Assembly: GCF_036226885.1 (NCBI RefSeq) | Contig: NZ_CP109027.1 | Coordinates: forward strand, 2,170,001 to 2,234,000 | Direction of reading: 5' to 3' | From: Streptomyces sp. NBC_00663 | GTDB lineage: Bacteria > Actinomycetota > Actinomycetes > Streptomycetales > Streptomycetaceae | DNA: 64,000 bases | Shown here: positions 39,968-48,096 of the stretch, piece by piece | Layout of the letters: each line of letters starts with the position of its first letter | How positions within the stretch are numbered: position 1 is the first letter of the stretch | Notes under the pieces: model-generated | What the model was told of the DNA's origin: nothing | The model's database searches: none | The model's input: the letters and a program-made list of their open reading frames with translations, nothing else | Made by a program: the position numbers and the translations under genes

Positions 39968-40390
39968 ATGACACGCCCCACCCCCGCCACGCACACCGCG
40001 CTGGACCAGTTGCTGACCGGACTCGTAGACCGGGTCGCGGACGTGACCCAGGCCGTGGTGCTCTCCGAGGACGGGCTGGTGGTCAGCAAGTCCACCGGGT
40101 TCCTGCGCGACGACGCCGAGCGGCTGGCGGCGACCGCGTCCGGGCTGATGAGCCTCAGCAAGGGCGTCAGCATGGACTTCCGGGGCGGCCCGGTACGGCA
40201 GGCTCTCATCGAGATGGCCAACAGCTTCCTGATCCTGACCTCGGCCGGGCCCGGCGCCCATCTCGTGGTGCTGACCGGGCCGAACGCCGACGTCGGCGTG
40301 GTGGCGTACCAGATGAACATGCTGGTGAAGAAGATCGGCGAGCACCTCAGCGCGGCACCGCGGACCGGCCTCGGGCCGACCGGCGAGTGA
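39968..40390 (+). CDS. cvnB: Conservon 1 roadblock/LC7 protein
   Basis: 140-aa roadblock/LC7 domain protein (ALDQLLTGLVDRVADVTQAVVLSEDGLVVSKS, then LIEMANSFLILTSAGPGAHLVVLTGPNADVGVVAYQM). This family acts as regulator or GTPase-activating partner of small Ras-like GTPases, here the CvnD encoded two genes on. ATG 39968 has GAAGGA 7 nt upstream; ATG 39953 (MKDIA, overlapping the cvnA stop as ATGA) is the alternative. Next gene begins 1 nt after its stop. Confidence 0.92.
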   Translation: MTRPTPATHTALDQLLTGLVDRVADVTQAVVLSEDGLVVSKSTGFLRDDAERLAATASGLMSLSKGVSMDFRGGPVRQALIEMANSFLILTSAGPGAHLVVLTGPNADVGVVAYQMNMLVKKIGEHLSAAPRTGLGPTGE

Positions 40391-40391
40391 G

Positions 40392-40754
40392 GTGAGCGAA
40401 AGCGACGCGGCGGCGGGCCGGCTGGTCCGGCCCTTCGCGCTGACCGGCGGACGGACCCGGCCCAGCCGCGCCTGCTTCACCCTCATCGCCATGGTGACGG
40501 CGGTGGACCCGCCGCCGGAGCGAGCGCCCCGGCCGCAGCCCGAACAGGCGCGCATCCTGCGCCGGTGCCCCCGCCCGGTCGCGGTCGCGGAGCTGGCGGC
40601 GCTGCTCGACCTGCCGGTGAGCGTGGTCGTCATCATGCTCTGCGATCTGCTGGAGGCGGGCCTGATCACCGTCCATCCGCCGACCCCCGTCTCACCCCGC
40701 ACCCTGGACCTGGACCTGTTGCAGAAAGTGAGGGACGGCCTTGGCCGGCTCTGA
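40392..40754 (+). CDS. cvnC: Conservon 1 DUF742 protein
   Basis: 120-aa DUF742 protein (RLVRPFALTGGRTRPSRACFTLIAMVTA, then a winged-helix-like part ARILRRCPRPVAVAELAALLDLPVSVVVIMLCDLLEAGLITV). The helix-turn-helix-like C-terminal half suggests DNA or protein binding; in conservons it forms part of the sensor complex. GTG 40392. It overlaps the cvnD start by 14 nt. Confidence 0.9.
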   Translation: MSESDAAAGRLVRPFALTGGRTRPSRACFTLIAMVTAVDPPPERAPRPQPEQARILRRCPRPVAVAELAALLDLPVSVVVIMLCDLLEAGLITVHPPTPVSPRTLDLDLLQKVRDGLGRL

Positions 40755-41340
40755 AGCGCATGGCGCCGAGACCCCCGTGGCGCCGGACGCCGTCAAGATC
40801 CTGATCGCCGGGGGGTTCGGCGTCGGCAAGACCACGATGGTCGGGTCGGTGAGCGAGATCGTGCCGCTGCGCACGGAGGAGCCGCTGACGGTGGCCGGGC
40901 TCGGGATCGACGATCTCGTCGGCATCGAGCGGAAGAAGGCCACCACCGTGGCCCTGGACTTCGGCCGGATCACCGTCAACGACCGGCTGGTGCTGTATCT
41001 GTTCGGCACCCCGGGGCAGCAGCGGTTCTGGTTCATGTGGAACGACCTGGCCGTGGGCGCGCTCGGCGCGGTGGTCCTGATCGACGTGCGGCGGCCGGAG
41101 TCGAGCTTCGCCGCCGTCGACTTCTTCGAGCGCCGCGGGATCCCGTTCGTGGTGGGCGTCAACGGCTTCGACGGCCACCATCCGTACCCGCCCGAGGAGA
41201 TCCGGGACGCCCTCGCCCTGCCGGTGGGGGTGCCGGTGCTGCTGTGCGACGCGCGGGAGCGGGAGTCGTCGCGGGATGTGCTGATCGCCCTGCTCGATCT
41301 GCTGATCGCATCGGCCGCCCGGGGCACAGCTTCCTCATAG
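40741..41340 (+). CDS. cvnD: Conservon 1 Ras-like GTPase
   Basis: 199-aa small GTPase of the conservon (MglA-like) type. P-loop ILIAGGFGVGKTTMVGSVSE (about 20-39), switch II region YLFGTPGQQRFWFMW, and VGVNGFDGHH where the usual NKxD is expected. It would cycle between GTP- and GDP-bound states at the membrane under CvnB control. Start TTG 40741 has AGGGA upstream; it lies inside the end of cvnC. Confidence 0.92.
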   Translation: MAGSEAHGAETPVAPDAVKILIAGGFGVGKTTMVGSVSEIVPLRTEEPLTVAGLGIDDLVGIERKKATTVALDFGRITVNDRLVLYLFGTPGQQRFWFMWNDLAVGALGAVVLIDVRRPESSFAAVDFFERRGIPFVVGVNGFDGHHPYPPEEIRDALALPVGVPVLLCDARERESSRDVLIALLDLLIASAARGTASS

Positions 41341-41416
41341 GCCGTCGGCGGAAATCCGCCATCCGTGCCGGAATGATTGACGGGTCACTCCCGTCCCTCT
41401 ACTTTCCATTCGCCTC

Positions 41417-41433
41417 ATCGAACCAAGTTCGAT
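41417..41433 (+). promoter_or_regulatory. Perfect inverted repeat upstream of the GH43 gene
   Basis: ATCGAAC (41417-41423), CAA, GTTCGAT (41427-41433). It ends 23 bp before the ATG, so a bound repressor would block transcription or leader clearance. A catabolite-type (LacI/GntR) operator is a reasonable guess for a glycosidase gene. Confidence 0.45.
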
Positions 41434-41456
41434 ATTTCGACCATCTGGAGAGCTCC

Positions 41457-42872
41457 ATGCCCGCAGAGCCGCCCCCCGCTCCCCTCCCCTCCAGCCCCCA
41501 CCTCTCCCGTCGCCGCCTCCTCGGCATGGCGGCAGCCGCGCCGCTCGCCGCGACCGGTGCGCTGGCGCTCGGCGCCGGGACCGCGCACGCCGCCGACTCG
41601 GCGTACGTCATGGGGTACTTCACCGAGTCCCCGGACATGCTGGCCGCCAACTACGGCCTGCACCTGGCCGTCAGCACCGACGGTCTGCAATGGACCCCGC
41701 TCAACCAGAACGCCCCCGTCGCCACCCCGACCGCCGGCTCCAAGGGACTGCGCGACCCCTTCATCCTGCGCAAGCAGGACGGCACCTTCGTCGTCCTCGC
41801 CACCGACCTGTACGGCACCGACTGGACGTACGTCAGCCAGTACATCCACGTCTGGGACTCCACCGACCTGCGCAGCTTCACCGGCTACCGGCGGATCAAG
41901 CTGCACGACATGAACACCCACAGCTGGGCGCCGGAGGCGTTCTGGGACGCGGGGCGGGGGCAGTACGCGGTCATCTACTCGGCCGTCAACTCCAGTGGCC
42001 ACAACGTCATCATGGTGAACTACACCAGCGACTTCGTGACCGCGGGCAGCCCCCAGGTCTTCTTCGACCCCGGCTACGACGTCATCGACGGCGACATGGC
42101 GGTCGGCGTGGGCGGCTACAACTACCTGTACTTCAAGAAGAACTCCACGCTGGTGGGCGCCCGTTCGACCTCACTGAACCCGGGCAGCTTCACCGAGTTC
42201 AGCACGGCGGTCTCGCACGGCGGCACCGAGGCGCCGACGCTGGTCAAGTCCCTGACGTCCAGCTCGACTTGGTACCTCTGGGGCGACACCTGGTCCCCGA
42301 ACGGCGTCTTCTACGCCTGGCAGACCAGCAGTCTGGCCGCCGGCACCTGGACCGCCCTCGACCAGAAGCTCTACACCCAGCCGCTCAACTCCAAGCACCT
42401 GACGATCCACCCGATCACCTCGACCGAGTACTCCAACCTGGTCGCCAAGTGGGGCACGCCGGCCTGGAACCGGCTCAAGTCCTACAACCACCCGGACCGT
42501 TACGTCCGGCACTCCAACTACGTCGGCCGGATCGACGCGTACGCCTTCGACCCGTACCCGGACTCCCAGTGGAAGCTGGTGCCGGGCCTCGCCGACTCGT
42601 CCGGGGTGTCCTTCCAGTCGGTGAACTACCCGAGCCGGTATCTGCGCCACTACAACTACGCGTTGCAGCTGGACGCCAACGACGGCACGTCCACGTTCGC
42701 CGGCGACGCGACGTTCTACCGGACCGCGGGCCTCGCCAACTCCTCCTGGTCGTCGTTCCGTTCGTACAACAACCCGACCCGCTACCTCCGGCACTCCAAC
42801 TACCTGCTGCGCATCGACCCGATCTCCACCAGCACCGACCAGCAGGACGCGACGTTCTACGTCGGCTACTGA
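41457..42872 (+). CDS. Tat-exported GH43-like glycosidase with AbfB (CBM42) domain
   Basis: 471-aa secreted protein. Twin-arginine signal LSRRRLLGMAAAAPLAATG with cleavage near AHA. A five-bladed-propeller domain follows (about 45-330), with GLRDPFILRKQDGTFVVLATDL (Asp as expected in GH43), SWAPEAFWDAGRGQYAVIYSA and GGTEAPTLVKS (likely general-acid Glu). The C-terminal AbfB module (about 345-471) has three repeats with RHSNY, RHYNY and RHSNY, which bind arabinofuranose side chains. Likely alpha-L-arabinofuranosidase or related hemicellulase. ATG 41457 follows GGAG. Downstream is a strong bidirectional terminator. Confidence 0.88.
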   Translation: MPAEPPPAPLPSSPHLSRRRLLGMAAAAPLAATGALALGAGTAHAADSAYVMGYFTESPDMLAANYGLHLAVSTDGLQWTPLNQNAPVATPTAGSKGLRDPFILRKQDGTFVVLATDLYGTDWTYVSQYIHVWDSTDLRSFTGYRRIKLHDMNTHSWAPEAFWDAGRGQYAVIYSAVNSSGHNVIMVNYTSDFVTAGSPQVFFDPGYDVIDGDMAVGVGGYNYLYFKKNSTLVGARSTSLNPGSFTEFSTAVSHGGTEAPTLVKSLTSSSTWYLWGDTWSPNGVFYAWQTSSLAAGTWTALDQKLYTQPLNSKHLTIHPITSTEYSNLVAKWGTPAWNRLKSYNHPDRYVRHSNYVGRIDAYAFDPYPDSQWKLVPGLADSSGVSFQSVNYPSRYLRHYNYALQLDANDGTSTFAGDATFYRTAGLANSSWSSFRSYNNPTRYLRHSNYLLRIDPISTSTDQQDATFYVGY

Positions 42873-42906
42873 GCATCCCCCCACGGCATCCCCCCACAGC
42901 AACGGT

Positions 42907-42941
42907 CCGGCCGCTGACGCGAAGTGCGCGTCAGCGGCCGG
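42907..42941. terminator. Bidirectional terminator between convergent genes
   Basis: Perfect 15-bp GC-rich stem (42907-42921 with 42927-42941), 5-nt loop, midway between the GH43 gene and the osmoprotectant-binding gene. A 14-bp direct repeat (GTGTCGATCGGTGC at 42942-42955 and 42956-42969) adjoins it. Confidence 0.85.
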
Positions 42942-42970
42942 GTGTCGATCGGTGCGTGTCGATCGGTGCG

Positions 42971-43936
42971 TCAGGAGGCCAGTCCGGCCGTCTTCAGCCA
43001 GGCCTTCGCGACGTCCAGCGGGTCCTTGTTGTCCAGCTGGACCTGGGAGTCCAGGTCGAGGAGCGTCTTGGTGTCCAGCTTCGCCGAGACCGCGTTGAGC
43101 GCGTCCACGCCCTCCTGGGAGAGCCCGCTCTTGTAGACCAGCGGGGTCACGTTAGCGAACCCGAAGAGGTTCTCCGGGTCCTGGAGGGCCACGAACTTCT
43201 CCTTGGTGATGTTCGGGTCCGTGGTGAAGATGTCCGCTGCCTGCACGGTGTTCTTCTTGAGCGCCGCCACGGTCAGCGGGCCGCCCGCGTCGAGCGCCTT
43301 GAAGGACTTGAACTTCAGGCCGTACACCGACTCCAGGCCCTTGAGGCCCTGCTGCCGGGTCTGGAACTCGGGCGAGCCGCCGATCACCAGGTCCGGGGCG
43401 GCGTCCTTGAGGTCCGCGAGGGTGGACTCGCCGGTGAGGCTGTACTTCTTGGCGGTCTCCGCGTTGATGCTGACGGAGTCCTTGTCCTCGGCGGGCGACG
43501 ACTCCAGCAGCGTCAGCTTGCTGTCGAGCTTGGTCTTGACGGTCGCGTTGACCCCGTCGGCCGACTTCTGCTCCGCCTTGGCGTCCAGGTACGCCAGCAG
43601 CGAGCCGTTGTACTCGGGCAGGACCGTGATGGAGCCGTTCTTCAGCAGCCCGTAGGTCACCTCCCGGGAGCCGACGTTGGGCTTGTAGGTGACCTTGATG
43701 CCCTTGGCCTTCAGGGCCTCGCCGTAGATGTCGGCGAGCAGGATGCTCTCGGCGAAGTTGTTGGAGCCGACGACGACGGTGTCGCCGCTCGCCGCCTTGC
43801 CGGTGTCCTCGGCCAGAGGGTCTGAACCGTCGTCGGAGCCACATCCGGCCAGCAGGGCCGCCGAGGCGGCGAGCGCGATGGCCATCGCGCCGGGATGCTT
43901 CCGGAGGGACCTGCTGCGTGGGGCGTTGGAAGTCAC
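42971..43936 (-). CDS. Osmoprotectant (glycine betaine/choline) ABC transporter binding lipoprotein
   Basis: 321-aa lipoprotein of the OpuAC/ProX/OsmX type. Lipobox LLAGC (Cys32). The mature domain begins DTVVVGSNNFAESILLADIYGEALKAKGIKVTYKPNVGSREVTYGLLKNGSITVLPEYNGSLLAYL, typical of quaternary-amine binding proteins. No permease or ATPase is adjacent; the matching OpuC-like permeases and ATPase are at 49609-52081, on the same strand, separated by conservon 2 and the ECF41 locus. GTG 43936. Expected to be osmotically induced. Confidence 0.9.
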   Translation of the reverse strand: MTSNAPRSRSLRKHPGAMAIALAASAALLAGCGSDDGSDPLAEDTGKAASGDTVVVGSNNFAESILLADIYGEALKAKGIKVTYKPNVGSREVTYGLLKNGSITVLPEYNGSLLAYLDAKAEQKSADGVNATVKTKLDSKLTLLESSPAEDKDSVSINAETAKKYSLTGESTLADLKDAAPDLVIGGSPEFQTRQQGLKGLESVYGLKFKSFKALDAGGPLTVAALKKNTVQAADIFTTDPNITKEKFVALQDPENLFGFANVTPLVYKSGLSQEGVDALNAVSAKLDTKTLLDLDSQVQLDNKDPLDVAKAWLKTAGLAS

Positions 43937-44003
43937 GATTGCCGTTCCGGGCTGTGTGGGCTGATGGGCACAGGCAGTTGGTGCGGGACAAATACGTGTA
44001 CTG

Positions 44004-44033
44004 ATCCAATCCAGCCAGTTCTTGATCAGTCAA
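44004..44033 (-). promoter_or_regulatory. Candidate promoter of the osmoprotectant-binding gene
   Basis: On the minus strand TTGACT (44033-44028), 18-nt spacer, TTGGAT (44009-44004). A small dyad TCTTGA-TCAG-TCAAGA (44020-44035) overlaps the -35. Confidence 0.35.
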
Positions 44034-44214
44034 GAGCAGCCTGGTCACCAATTGGCGTCGATGCATTGCCCGTTGTGAACACCGAGTAAATCAATCCGCA
44101 AGGCGGCACGCCCGGCTTGTAATGGATTCTTGACTTACGGTTACATGATCCACATCCCCAAGAGGCGATAGTCTCCGCCCGGAAGCGATCAGAATCGGAC
44201 ATGAAGGAGGCCTG

Positions 44215-46593
44215 TTGTCCATACGGGATGCCGCCGACCGCTGGACGTTCAGGCGCAAGCTCAACCTCCTCGTCGGTGTGCCGCTGACCGTGGTCGCGAT
44301 CCTGCTCGCCTACCTGATCAGCGACCAGGTCGGCCGGTCCTCCGAAGCGGCGGACGCCGCCCGGCTCGTCCGCGACAGCACCGAGGTCGCGACCCTGGTG
44401 GACCGCCTGGAGGCCGAGCACCAACAGGCCATCCTGCTCTCGGTGCGGCACGAGTCCACCAATGACGGCGGCACGCCCTCGCAGGACGCCTACCGCGACG
44501 CCCAGCTCGCGGTGGACCAGCAGGTCGAGAAGGTCGGCAGAACCTTCGGCGGCCGGCTGCCGGCCGAAGAGGCCCAGGCACTCAAGGAGATCAACGGCCT
44601 GGAGAGCCTGCGCGACACCGTCGAGCAGGCCTATCTGCCCGCCGACAACATCGACCCGGCCTACACCAGCGCCGCCAAGGGTGTCATCGACGGCCTCGGC
44701 CTGGACCGCAACTCCGCGCTCTCGGCCACCTTCACCGGCAACCTCCTCGACTCGCTGCTGCGCGCCGACGCCGCCCACAGCGCCTTCGAGACCGGCGTCT
44801 TCTCCGCGACCACCGGCGACTCCAACGCGCTGATCGAGTTCATCGGCGCCGTCGGCTCCCACGACGAGTACACCCACCAGACCGACCGCTTCGCCCGGTT
44901 CGCCACCGAGGAGCAGACCGAGCAGCTCGCGGGGATCGCGCACAACAGCGCCCAGGGCGTCATCGACCGGCAGTACGCCGAGCTCCAGATCGACCCGAGC
45001 TCCTTGCAGGCCGACTCGCCCGCCGCGGTGCGCGAGGCCTTCCAGAAGGCGCTCGACTCCTACCCGTCGTACCGCAAGCAGGCGAGCATCCGGCTCGGCA
45101 TCACCGCGAGCCTCATCGACCAGATCGCCGACCGCGCCGACCGCGCCTCCGACGAGGCCCTGCGCAACGCGGTCCTGCTGCTGGGCCTCGCGCTGCTCGG
45201 GTTCGTGCTGTGGTTCGCCTTCTCGGTGGCCGTACGGCGCTCCGTGGTCCGCCCGGTGCAGGCGCTGACCGGCGCCGCCCAGCAGGTCGCCCACGTCGCC
45301 GAGCGCGAGCTGGCCCGGGTGGCGGACGACGACACCGAGGACGACGCGCCGCCGCGCCTCGGTGCGATACCGGTCACCGCGCGCGACGAGATCGGCGAGC
45401 TCGCCGAGGCCTTCAACCATGTGCAGACCACCGCGGTCGCCCTGCTTCAGCGCCAGGTGCTCAGCCGCCGCAACGTCGCCGAGATGTTCGGCAACGTCGG
45501 CCGCCGGGTCAGCAACCTGACCTCCCGGCAGCTGGCGCTGATCGACGCCGTGGAGCGCGGCGAGACCGACCCCGAGCTGCTCGAACGCCTCTACAGCATC
45601 GACCACATCGCGGTCCGCCTGCGCCGCAACGCCGACAGCCTGATGCTGCTCGCCGGCATCCGCGAGACCGGCCTCGGCTCGGGGCCGGCCGCGCTCACCA
45701 ACGTCGTACGGGCCGCGCTGGGGCAGATCGAGGGCTTCCGGCGGGTGCAGTTGCAGGCCCGCAGCGAGGTCCTGGTCGAGCCGGACGTCATCGGCGACCT
45801 GACCCTGATGGTGGCCGAACTCGTCGAGAACGCGGTGTCGTTCTCGCCCGAGGGCAGCCCGGTCGAGGTGACCGTGCAGAACGCGGCCGACGGCGCGGTG
45901 ATCGTGGTCGCCGACCACGGCCTGGGCATGAGCGCCGACCGGCTCGCCGAGGAGAACACCCGTCTGGTGCGCCGCGAACGCCTCGACCTCGTGCCGACGA
46001 AGGTGCTCGGTCTGTTCGTGGTCGGCACGCTGGCCCGGCGCTGGGAGATCTCCGTCGCCCTGACCCGCACCGCGGGCGGCGGTGTCACCGCCGAGGTGAC
46101 CCTGCCGTCGTCGCTGCTGCTGCCGGCGGCCGTCGTGGAGGCTCCGACGCCGACGACACCGGCCGCCGAGCACACCGACGCCGGTCCGCGGCCCGCGGCC
46201 GACGACCCCACGGGGCCGCTGCCCCGCCGGATCCCCCGCCGGGAGGCCACCGAGCAGGCCGTCCTCATCCCCAAGGCCCGCAGCGGCGAACCGATCGCCG
46301 CGCAGACCCCCGACTCGCCCGACTCCCCCGACTCCCCCGGCACCTCCCGTCCCCTGCGCCGCCGCGTCCGCGGTGCCACCCTCCACGCCACCACCACCGG
46401 CCCGGCCGCCCAGCCGGTCGTACGCCAGGAGGCCCGTCCCGCCGACGCGGAGGCCGTCCGCTCCGCCCTCGACGAGTTCGAGGCGGCCGTGGAACGCGCC
46501 CACCGCGACACCAGCGACGACACGGGATCCACCCCCTACCCGACCCCCCGCAAGCAAGACCAGAACCACCTCCCGGAAGGAGCGGAGCAGTGA
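44215..46593 (+). CDS. cvnA: Conservon 2 sensor: NIT-domain histidine-kinase-like protein
   Basis: 792-aa membrane protein, same plan as the conservon 1 sensor. Transmembrane helix about 18-37, extracellular helical NIT-like domain about 45-315, second helix about 322-341, HAMP region, helical segment (MFGNVGRRVSNLTSRQLALIDAVERGE) and HATPase (LMVAELVENAVSFSPEGSPVEV, VVADHGLGM, LGLFVVGTLARRWEI). The classic phosphoacceptor His box is absent. A long Pro/Thr-rich tail with DSPDSPDSP repeats ends the protein. Start TTG 44215 has a near-perfect GAAGGAGG ribosome site. The stop overlaps cvnB by 4 nt. Confidence 0.92.
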   Translation: MSIRDAADRWTFRRKLNLLVGVPLTVVAILLAYLISDQVGRSSEAADAARLVRDSTEVATLVDRLEAEHQQAILLSVRHESTNDGGTPSQDAYRDAQLAVDQQVEKVGRTFGGRLPAEEAQALKEINGLESLRDTVEQAYLPADNIDPAYTSAAKGVIDGLGLDRNSALSATFTGNLLDSLLRADAAHSAFETGVFSATTGDSNALIEFIGAVGSHDEYTHQTDRFARFATEEQTEQLAGIAHNSAQGVIDRQYAELQIDPSSLQADSPAAVREAFQKALDSYPSYRKQASIRLGITASLIDQIADRADRASDEALRNAVLLLGLALLGFVLWFAFSVAVRRSVVRPVQALTGAAQQVAHVAERELARVADDDTEDDAPPRLGAIPVTARDEIGELAEAFNHVQTTAVALLQRQVLSRRNVAEMFGNVGRRVSNLTSRQLALIDAVERGETDPELLERLYSIDHIAVRLRRNADSLMLLAGIRETGLGSGPAALTNVVRAALGQIEGFRRVQLQARSEVLVEPDVIGDLTLMVAELVENAVSFSPEGSPVEVTVQNAADGAVIVVADHGLGMSADRLAEENTRLVRRERLDLVPTKVLGLFVVGTLARRWEISVALTRTAGGGVTAEVTLPSSLLLPAAVVEAPTPTTPAAEHTDAGPRPAADDPTGPLPRRIPRREATEQAVLIPKARSGEPIAAQTPDSPDSPDSPGTSRPLRRRVRGATLHATTTGPAAQPVVRQEARPADAEAVRSALDEFEAAVERAHRDTSDDTGSTPYPTPRKQDQNHLPEGAEQ

Positions 46594-47039
46594 GTGAGCC
46601 GACCCCGGCCGAACTGCAGGCCGCCGCAGCCGACTTCACCTGGCTGTTGAATCGTTTCGCCACCGAGACCGCGGGTGTCGTCGACGCCATCGCCGTCTCC
46701 TCGGACGGGCTGCTCATCGCGGTCTCCCAACTGCGTGAGCACGCCGACTCCGAGCGCCTCGCCGCGATCGTCTCCGGCATCACCAGCCTGGCGGCGGGTG
46801 CCTCCGGCAACTACGGTCTCGGCGGCCTCAACAAGGTCATCATCGACCTGGAGGGCGGCCATGTCCTGGTCTCCGCGATCGGCAGCGGCGCCGTCCTCGG
46901 CGTGGTCACCGACAAGGAGGCCAAGCTCGGCAACATCGCCTACGAGATGACGGTGTTCGCCAACCGGGCGGGGACCGCGCTCAGCCCTCAGCTGGTGCTC
47001 GCGCTGAAGAACAGCGTCGGCTCCCCGTCGGCCCTGTAG
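46590..47039 (+). CDS. cvnB: Conservon 2 roadblock/LC7 protein
   Basis: 149-aa roadblock/LC7 protein (TWLLNRFATETAGVVDAIAVSSDGLLIAVSQ, then GHVLVSAIGSGAVLGVVTDKEAKLGNIAYEMTVF). Expected to modulate the CvnD GTPase. GTG 46590 overlaps the cvnA stop (GTGA) and follows GGAAGGAG. Only 21 bp separate it from cvnC. Confidence 0.93.
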   Translation: MSEPTPAELQAAAADFTWLLNRFATETAGVVDAIAVSSDGLLIAVSQLREHADSERLAAIVSGITSLAAGASGNYGLGGLNKVIIDLEGGHVLVSAIGSGAVLGVVTDKEAKLGNIAYEMTVFANRAGTALSPQLVLALKNSVGSPSAL

Positions 47040-47060
47040 CCCCGGACGGACGGACACCCC

Positions 47061-47528
47061 ATGGCGGACGGCTCACCAGCCCCGGGCACCCCGGCCGCGG
47101 GCTCCCCGGCCCCGGGCTCCCCGGCCCCGGGCGACCCGGTCGGTCCCGCCCCCGCCGTGCGGCCGTTCCTGGTCACCGCGGGCCGGGTGGCCGCCGGTCC
47201 GACCGGGCGGGCGATGCCCGTCGAGACCCAGGTGGTGGCCACCGTCGAAGGGCTCGGCGCGCTCGACGGGCTCTCCTTCGAGCAGCACGACATCGTCGCC
47301 GCCTGCCGCCGGCCGCAGTCCATCGCGGAACTCGCGGCCCGGCTGCGGCTGCATCTCAACGTGGTCCGGGTCCTCGCCGAGGACCTGCGCGAAGAGGGGC
47401 GGCTGACGGTGCACGTGCCCGACTCCGACGCCACGCACGACGCTTCCGTCCTGCGCAGACTGATCGATGGCCTGCGCGCCATCCCCGACTCCGGGAAGGT
47501 ACTCCGTGACAACGGCGACAACGGCTGA
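47061..47528 (+). CDS. cvnC: Conservon 2 DUF742 protein with Pro/Gly-rich N-terminus
   Basis: 155-aa DUF742 protein. The first 30 residues contain repeats of the GSPAPG type, a likely flexible linker absent from the conservon 1 homologue. The DUF742 core follows (VRPFLVTAGRVAAG, then LSFEQHDIVAACRRPQSIAELAARLRLHLNVVRVLAEDLREEGRLTV). ATG 47061. Overlaps cvnD by 23 nt. Confidence 0.9.
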   Translation: MADGSPAPGTPAAGSPAPGSPAPGDPVGPAPAVRPFLVTAGRVAAGPTGRAMPVETQVVATVEGLGALDGLSFEQHDIVAACRRPQSIAELAARLRLHLNVVRVLAEDLREEGRLTVHVPDSDATHDASVLRRLIDGLRAIPDSGKVLRDNGDNG

Positions 47529-48090
47529 ACCGGTCGGCGTACGACCGCCGCTGCCGGTCAAGATGGTGATCGCGGGCGGCTTCGGCGTCGGCAAGACCAC
47601 CGCCGTCGGCTCGATCTCCGAGATCGAGCCGCTGACCACCGAGGCCGCCATCACCGAGGTCGCGGCGGGGGTGGACGATCTCTCGCTCACCCCGCACAAG
47701 ACCACGACCACGGTCGCGATGGACTTCGGCTGCATCACCATCGACCCGACCCTGAAGCTGTATCTGTTCGGTACTCCCGGGCAGGAGCGGTTCGGGTTCA
47801 TGTGGGACGACATCGTCGAGGGCGCGGTCGGCGGTCTGGTCATCGTCGACACCCGCCGCCTGGACGACTGCTACGCCGCCGTCGACTACTTCGAGCACAG
47901 GCGGATCCCGTTCGCGGTCGCCGCCAACGCCTTCGACGGAAAGGTCGAGCACACCCTCGACGAGGTCCGCTGGGCGCTCGACGTCGCCGACCATGTGCCC
48001 GTCGTCGTCTTCGACGCGCGGGAGACCGGCTCGGTGCGGGACGCGCTGCTCGTCGTACTGGAACTGGCGCTGGCCCGCAGCGAGGGCTGA
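47506..48090 (+). CDS. cvnD: Conservon 2 Ras-like GTPase
   Basis: 194-aa small GTPase with P-loop MVIAGGFGVGKTTAVGSISE, switch II YLFGTPGQERFGFMW and VAANAFDGK in place of NKxD. GTG 47506 has GGGAAGG at proper spacing; a start at 47467 would lie deeper inside cvnC and is less likely. Last gene of conservon 2; it ends 6 bp from the convergent sigma-factor gene. Confidence 0.92.
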   Translation: MTTATTAEPVGVRPPLPVKMVIAGGFGVGKTTAVGSISEIEPLTTEAAITEVAAGVDDLSLTPHKTTTTVAMDFGCITIDPTLKLYLFGTPGQERFGFMWDDIVEGAVGGLVIVDTRRLDDCYAAVDYFEHRRIPFAVAANAFDGKVEHTLDEVRWALDVADHVPVVVFDARETGSVRDALLVVLELALARSEG

Positions 48091-48096
48091 GCGGGC

